Virus record (IMG/VR): IMGVR_UViG_3300042106_000084
Coordinates: 1 to 28,800 of that record
From: a virus
Strand: one strand, 5' to 3'
DNA: 28,800 bases
Shown in pieces: positions 26,163 through 28,800 of the stretch. Position 1 is the first letter of the stretch. Each line of letters starts with the position of its first letter. The notes beneath the pieces were generated by a model. It was not told the DNA's origin and made no database searches. It saw only the letters and a program-made list of their open reading frames with translations. Position numbers and translations under genes: made by a program.

Positions 26163-26376
26163 GGGGTTCGACCTCCTTCCATTCAGGTTCAAACTGTTGG
26201 TGTAAACAGTCAGGGTTATTACAACTCGCCCACTTGCTGTTAGTGGATACGAGTTGAAAGTTTTGGTTGATTCGGTTGTACCTGGTAGTATTGTGATGAA
26301 ATACAATATTGGAACTACCACATGCAGTACACACAGGCCAATGGTCAGGCTTATGTTTCGACCTATTCATTTCCAT
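26125..26376 (-). CDS. Small zinc-ribbon protein
   Basis: An 83-residue protein with AGGAGG 6 bases before ATG 26376. It carries CTAC and CNNPDC-type pairs 33 residues apart, with several His between them (NIVFHHNTTRYN), consistent with a zinc ribbon. The C-terminus is acidic and overlaps the ArdC-like gene by 38 bases. Function unknown. Confidence 0.65.
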   Translation of the reverse strand: MEMNRSKHKPDHWPVCTACGSSNIVFHHNTTRYNRINQNFQLVSTNSKWASCNNPDCLHQQFEPEWKEVEPHEGLETRADKTL

Positions 26377-26411
26377 GAATGTCCTCCTTGTTGTTTACCG
26401 CTTACAAAGAA

Positions 26412-26442
26412 AAATGCCTACTCAATTAGCGAGTAGGCATTT
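26412..26442 (-). terminator. Intrinsic terminator
   Basis: A perfect 12-bp stem AAATGCCTACTC/GAGTAGGCATTT with a 7-base loop, followed on the minus strand by TTCTTTG. It lies between the 56-aa gene and the 83-aa zinc-ribbon gene and should end or attenuate transcripts from the right. Confidence 0.8.
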
Positions 26443-26460
26443 CGTGTAGTGACGACTAGG

Positions 26461-26631
26461 TTATTTACGCGGGAAGTCGTCTTTTAGGTGGGTAGCAAAA
26501 GCTTTAAGTTTCTCAGGCTTTACCCTTCCGAAAACTCTGCGAGCGATGTGTTTAGCGGAATCAGGACAATTACCAGAATGGTAATCTTCCTCGGTGACAA
26601 CCTGAGCTTGTGGTGTGATTATGTATTTCAT
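26461..26631 (-). CDS. Small protein, unknown function
   Basis: A 56-residue protein. ATG 26631 overlaps the upstream stop (ATGA). Segments are MKYIITPQAQVVTEED, DSAKHIARRVFGRV and a C-terminal basic helix ending DDFPRK. It ends 19 bases before the terminator stem. No family recognised; coding is supported by the coupled start and by position. Confidence 0.6.
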   Translation of the reverse strand: MKYIITPQAQVVTEEDYHSGNCPDSAKHIARRVFGRVKPEKLKAFATHLKDDFPRK

Positions 26632-26879
26632 CGTTTCTTCGCTTTCTTAGCAAGCCAAGAGTCTGACTTCTTTTTGCGAAAGATAGATGTGTGAAAACCA
26701 ATCTCACCATCTGTACGTTTGTAAGGCCATTTAGAAACATGAATAGTTCTACCGCGATTGTCAACTGCTGCACGACTGGCGGCCTGACGAGCGCGATACT
26801 CTTTCATGCTTTCACCGTGATAGCGTTTAGGCTCATGAAGTTCACGATTCAATACAAAGCGTTTCATTTTCTCGAACAT
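26628..26879 (-). CDS. Small basic protein
   Basis: An 83-residue protein starting at ATG 26879, with AAGGAG 8 bases upstream; a longer in-frame start at 26918 lacks such a site. It is strongly basic (KRFVLNRELHEPKRYHG, SMKEYRARQAASRAAV, FRKKKSDSWLAKKAKKR) with a central Trp/Tyr segment. It overlaps the 52-aa gene by 16 bases. Likely nucleic-acid binding; no family recognised. Confidence 0.65.
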   Translation of the reverse strand: MFEKMKRFVLNRELHEPKRYHGESMKEYRARQAASRAAVDNRGRTIHVSKWPYKRTDGEIGFHTSIFRKKKSDSWLAKKAKKR

Positions 26880-27022
26880 GGGTCTGTCTCCTTCTTGTAT
26901 TTGCGTAGTCGGCACCATTGCACATCACCTCTGAGTCGAGCATAATATCTCAAGTCAGCAAGTGTGAAGTTAGCAATCTTTGGCTGCTTACTACGTTGAA
27001 TCAACAAATCTTTAATAGTCAT
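26864..27022 (-). CDS. Small basic protein
   Basis: A 52-residue protein from ATG 27022 with AAAGGAG 8 bases before it; a longer frame to 27100 runs through a non-coding leader. It starts MTIKDLLIQRSKQPKIA, then ANFTLADLRYYARLRGD, and ends with basic residues and two Cys. Function unknown. Confidence 0.65.
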   Translation of the reverse strand: MTIKDLLIQRSKQPKIANFTLADLRYYARLRGDVQWCRLRKYKKETDPCSRK

Positions 27023-27102
27023 GGGTAGATCTCCTTTGCAAGTCAAGAGAGAGGGATACTCGCGTCGTAAAGTGTTGCAAGCACCACCTCCCTCCATCAT
27101 TA
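27023..27102 (-). promoter_or_regulatory. Short leader before the 52-aa gene
   Basis: 80 bases hold GAGAGAGGG and CCTCCCTCC, which can pair in part, and TTGCAA at 27079-27074. No firm -10 box follows, so any promoter here is unproven. Confidence 0.25.
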
Positions 27103-27255
27103 CTAATACATTTGGTTCATTCTGTTGCCAGCGATACCATACGCCCGAGTCTTAGTCAAATTCTTTGCGAGTACATGATCGGTAGCTCTCAACGCTACAA
27201 CTCCACATGAGACATTCGGCCACTCCTTGTCTAAGGGAACAACCTCAACCCGCAA
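27103..27255 (-). CDS. Possible 50-aa protein (start uncertain)
   Basis: A frame open from TTG 27255 to TAG 27103. The peptide reads like real protein (VVPLDKEWPNVSCGVVALRA, then DHVLAKNLTKTRAYG). There is no ATG or GTG and no strong ribosome site; AGG abuts the TTG. A perfect TATAAT occurs just upstream (27269-27264). It may be a genuine short gene, a remnant with a lost start, or a chance frame. No family recognised. Confidence 0.4.
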   Translation of the reverse strand: MRVEVVPLDKEWPNVSCGVVALRATDHVLAKNLTKTRAYGIAGNRMNQMY

Positions 27256-27263
27256 ACCTGCAA

Positions 27264-27319
27264 TATTATATAAAGGACACCAGCAATAGCAGGGCTAAAT
27301 AAATAACCCTGCCTAATTG
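27264..27319 (-). promoter_or_regulatory. TATAAT box with adjacent hairpin
   Basis: TATAAT lies at 27269-27264 on the minus strand, but no TTGACA-like -35 is seen at 16-18 bases. About 25 bases upstream there is GCAGGG with CCCTGC (27289-27313 area) around an AT-rich loop. It could be a nonstandard promoter with a hairpin. Confidence 0.3.
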
Positions 27320-27388
27320 CGTGAGACTGCCCATAATCTTAAATCCATTCAAGGGGTGGCTGAAGAAGTGGCTGTTGGCGCGTGTAGC

Positions 27389-27429
27389 AAAAAAGCCCAA
27401 CGGTGCCACTGGCGTATACCAATGGCACC
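27389..27429 (-). terminator. Intrinsic terminator
   Basis: An 11-pair stem GGTGCCATTGG/CCAGTGGCACC (27429-27402) with a 6-base loop and one G-U pair, followed on the minus strand by GTTGGGC and six Ts. It ends the transcript passing the structured-RNA region. Confidence 0.75.
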
Positions 27430-27443
27430 TATTTTAGTCTCTA

Positions 27444-27455
27444 CTATCTTTTCAT
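27444..27455 (-). other. Mini-ORF (Met-Lys-Arg-stop) with strong ribosome site
   Basis: AAGGAG, 7 bases, ATG AAA AGA TAG. It sits between the structured region and the terminator at 27389-27429. A three-codon product is unlikely to be a protein; a leader or regulatory role is possible. Confidence 0.4.
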
Positions 27456-27473
27456 GATGCTACTCCTTGTTAC

Positions 27474-27706
27474 AAAAAATCAAGCTAATGTGCATGCCTC
27501 AGGTAAGTACGTCTACTATCATCGGTCTTACAGTGTTCACATTAGCTATGAAATATTTGTTCCTGACCACCTATCGGGAGTTAACCCTGGCGTGGTGATT
27601 CCGCGACTCCTATCAGGAACGCTTAGAGGACAGCCGTAGAACAAGCTAATGAGTTGAGGTCATTAGGATGTGTACTGTCAGCTACTAACCCAGAGGGTCA
27701 GCATAG
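27474..27706 (-). ncRNA. Candidate structured RNA with terminator
   Basis: Directly after the stop of the 68-aa gene come three strong inverted repeats: CTAATGA/TCATTAG (27645-27665) nested inside GACAG/CTGTC; GTTCCTGA/TCAGGAAC (27559-27620) with inner GGAGT/ACTCC; and a perfect 10-bp AGCTAATGTG/CACATTAGCT (27483-27547) enclosing GTAAG/CTTAC. On the minus strand the last stem is followed at once by TGATTTTTT. The 10-mer caagctaatg occurs twice (27481, 27642). No convincing gene lies here. The class of RNA is not recognised; a processed leader or a DNA-level site is possible. Confidence 0.45.
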
Positions 27707-27913
27707 TTAAATTGTTTTCATGCCAAAATATAAGTCTTTAGCACTAAGGAAAGTTGGGCAAATCGTTGTATAGGTGCGATGGTCTGCATTGTCATCATGG
27801 ATGAATAGCCACACATCAGTTCCACTTATGCGAACAACTCTGATTGAGTTACCATTCTCCTTGTTGACTGCGAATAATAAAGGCTGAGTCTGCACATTAA
27901 CTGTGATGTTCAA
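27707..27913 (-). CDS. Small beta-rich hypothetical protein
   Basis: A 68-residue protein from TTG 27913, with AAAGGAG 6 bases upstream; a longer frame to 27994 has no such site and reads through a T-rich leader. It alternates strands (ITVNVQTQPLLFAVNKENGN, SIRVVRISGTDVWLFIHDD) and ends FLSAKDLYFGMKTI. It may form a small beta fold. Function unknown. Its stop directly adjoins the candidate structured RNA. Confidence 0.6.
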   Translation of the reverse strand: MNITVNVQTQPLLFAVNKENGNSIRVVRISGTDVWLFIHDDNADHRTYTTICPTFLSAKDLYFGMKTI

Positions 27914-28075
27914 AGCTGTCTCCTTTAGCTGTTGGCGAGAGTTGCAAAAAAACCTGAGGGTGGGCAGGCCACCAAGCGCGAGATGCGTTAGCATCTATGT
28001 ACTCGCGCACCAAGCCTTTAAGTAATGCCCACCACAAATTAATGTGATGGGCATAAAGGATTAGCACAATGGGTG
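27914..28075 (-). promoter_or_regulatory. 162-base leader with three hairpins and a T7 run
   Basis: From the right: ATGCCCAxCACA/TGTGxTGGGCAT (28025-28054, one mismatch, 6-base loop); GCGCGAG/CTCGCGC (27976-28008) with inner AGATGC/GCATCT; then CCTG/CAGG (27953-27968) followed on the minus strand by seven Ts (27952-27946). The last pair can act as a weak terminator. Then CGCCAACAGC and the ribosome site of the 68-aa gene follow. No gene is seen. Confidence 0.5.
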
Positions 28076-28426
28076 CTACCAGTTAAACTCCTGCCTTTGT
28101 GCAGGTATGGAATCCGTGCCGACCATCTGAAAAGCACGAATGTTATGCCAGACACCCTTTTCACCAACAAAAGGCTCATATTCCACACCAGTAAGTGAAA
28201 GCACAAGCTTTTCACCCTCAGGCACGTTCTCCAAAGCTTTCTCTGCTTTAGCAATCTGCTTGTCATAGCATGCAAGCTTGACTGAAGATTTACGAACGCC
28301 ATCAGGGTCAATCACATAACCGATTAAGTTACGGACTTTACCAGCTTTCCCCGTACGAGGGTTCTTGCAGGATGCGACCTCTGTGAAATGGTTAATTACA
28401 AATGCAATAACATTCTCATTAGACAT
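28076..28426 (-). CDS. Hypothetical early protein, possibly OB-like
   Basis: A 116-residue protein starting at ATG 28426, with AAGGAG 5 bases before it; a longer frame to 28504 crosses the repeat-rich leader. It begins MSNENVIAFVINHFTEVA, has a basic middle (CKNPRTGKAGKVRNLIGYVI), a helix (CYDKQIAKAEKALEN), and beta strands (KLVLSLTGVEYEPFVGEKGV, WHNIRAFQMVG) that could be part of a small OB or SH3-type barrel. No family recognised. It is the rightmost gene, so probably among the earliest transcribed leftward. Confidence 0.6.
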   Translation of the reverse strand: MSNENVIAFVINHFTEVASCKNPRTGKAGKVRNLIGYVIDPDGVRKSSVKLACYDKQIAKAEKALENVPEGEKLVLSLTGVEYEPFVGEKGVWHNIRAFQMVGTDSIPAQRQEFNW

Positions 28427-28800
28427 ATTGGCTCCTTCGCCATTTACGGCATGGATTAATTCCACACCATGAAGTGGCTGAAGAAATGGACACCAGAACC
28501 ACACAATGGGGGCATAAAGAGCGATGGATGCGGTGTATAGTAAATCCTTAACGTGAAGTAGTGAGGGCTATAATACGCCTGCCAGACAGCCATGTATGTA
28601 GGGAGCATACATAGCTACGGTGCGTGCGCGACTGCCTCATTTAAACGCATGAACAAAAGAAGCAGGAGCGCGTCAGAACGTAAACACGACCCCATGACCC
28701 CTATTGCAAGGGGGGCTACTGTGAATAGAAAGCCACGCAGACATGTTTGGGCAATTTTTTTGAGAAATAGGTTTCACTACCTGTGACAAATTTTTATCGT
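28427..28800. promoter_or_regulatory. 374-base gene-poor spacer with hairpins and repeats
   Basis: No convincing gene is seen. It holds a plus-strand TATAAT (28569-28574), a 7-bp hairpin ATGTATG/CATACAT (about 28593-28613) extended by AGC/GCT, a CCCCT/AGGGG hairpin near 28698-28712, a GC-rich patch, and short sequences shared with the spacers at 27280-27370 and 28049-28073. It most likely carries promoters for the leftward early genes. A 64-aa plus-strand frame (28592-28786) crosses the hairpin and has no ribosome site. Confidence 0.4.

Noticed and set aside
26163-26321. N-terminal extension of the ArdC-like protein
   Set aside because: It overlaps the zinc-ribbon gene, lacks a ribosome site and shows no domain; ATG 26162 has AAGGAGG.
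27165-27200. tRNA-like stem (GTAGC/GCTAC)
   Set aside because: No cloverleaf, T-arm or acceptor stem could be built; the bases lie in a protein-like frame.
27480-27550. Hammerhead ribozyme on the minus strand (CCGATGATAG)
   Set aside because: The core CTGATGA and GAAA elements do not both occur in the needed arrangement.
27403-27639. 78-aa plus-strand frame
   Set aside because: It overlaps a terminator stem and the strong inverted repeats, and has no ribosome binding site.
28592-28786. 64-aa plus-strand frame with basic composition
   Set aside because: It has no ribosome site, runs through a perfect hairpin, and is opposite in direction to all nearby genes.
1-28800. CRISPR array, insertion sequence or integrase/attachment site
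   Set aside because: No regularly spaced repeats, transposase or recombinase motif were found.

Overview
The window looks like part of the genome of a tailed bacteriophage (moderate GC, tightly packed genes, many 1-4 base stop/start overlaps). A short-tailed (podovirus-like) phage of a Gram-negative bacterium is my best inference. The basis is a tail-hub/stabilisation-like protein followed by small glycine-rich ejection-like proteins and then one enormous protein. No capsid, portal, terminase, integrase, tRNA or lysis gene is visible here. The host cannot be named from the sequence alone.

Layout. Positions 1-13692 (+ strand) hold the end of a virion module: a partial beta-rich tail/stabilisation-like gene, a 79-aa protein, three low-complexity or glycine-zipper proteins (215, 193, 188 aa), and a 3505-aa polyvalent protein starting at TTG 3175. 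The giant carries an HEFYH metalloprotease motif (490-494), a Pro/Lys-rich linker, a SLOG/LOG-type Rossmann domain (about 872-1030), and a region about 1450-2080 that resembles the single-chain two-barrel RNA polymerases of YonO/crAss-like phages, with candidate catalytic lysines and a D1895-W-D-G-D1899 motif. A bidirectional terminator at 13705-13740 separates it from the converging minus-strand genes.

Positions 13780-27022 (- strand) are the early/replication module, read from right to left. In order of transcription it has small zinc-ribbon and basic proteins, an ArdC-like protein (HEWGH), a Sak4/RecA-like ATPase, a DUF669/SSB-like protein with an acidic DEPLPF tail, a fused archaeo-eukaryotic primase plus DnaB-type helicase, a Gp157-family protein, a PD-(D/E)XK nuclease, a zinc-finger protein, a small membrane protein, several small unknowns, a large ParB-like protein with its own promoter, and a run of small unknown genes. 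Together these give priming, unwinding, strand protection, recombination/annealing support, branch or flap cleavage and probable anti-restriction.

Positions 27023-28800 are gene-poor: three small minus-strand genes (50, 68, 116 aa) separated by long spacers dense in perfect inverted repeats, T-runs and short repeated modules. A stretch of about 230 bases (27474-27706) looks like a structured RNA ending in an intrinsic terminator. This is probably the start of the leftward early region, and it is the most plausible place to look for promoters used by an injected polymerase. Several minus-strand genes start at TTG with strong ribosome binding sites, so ATG-only calls would misplace them.
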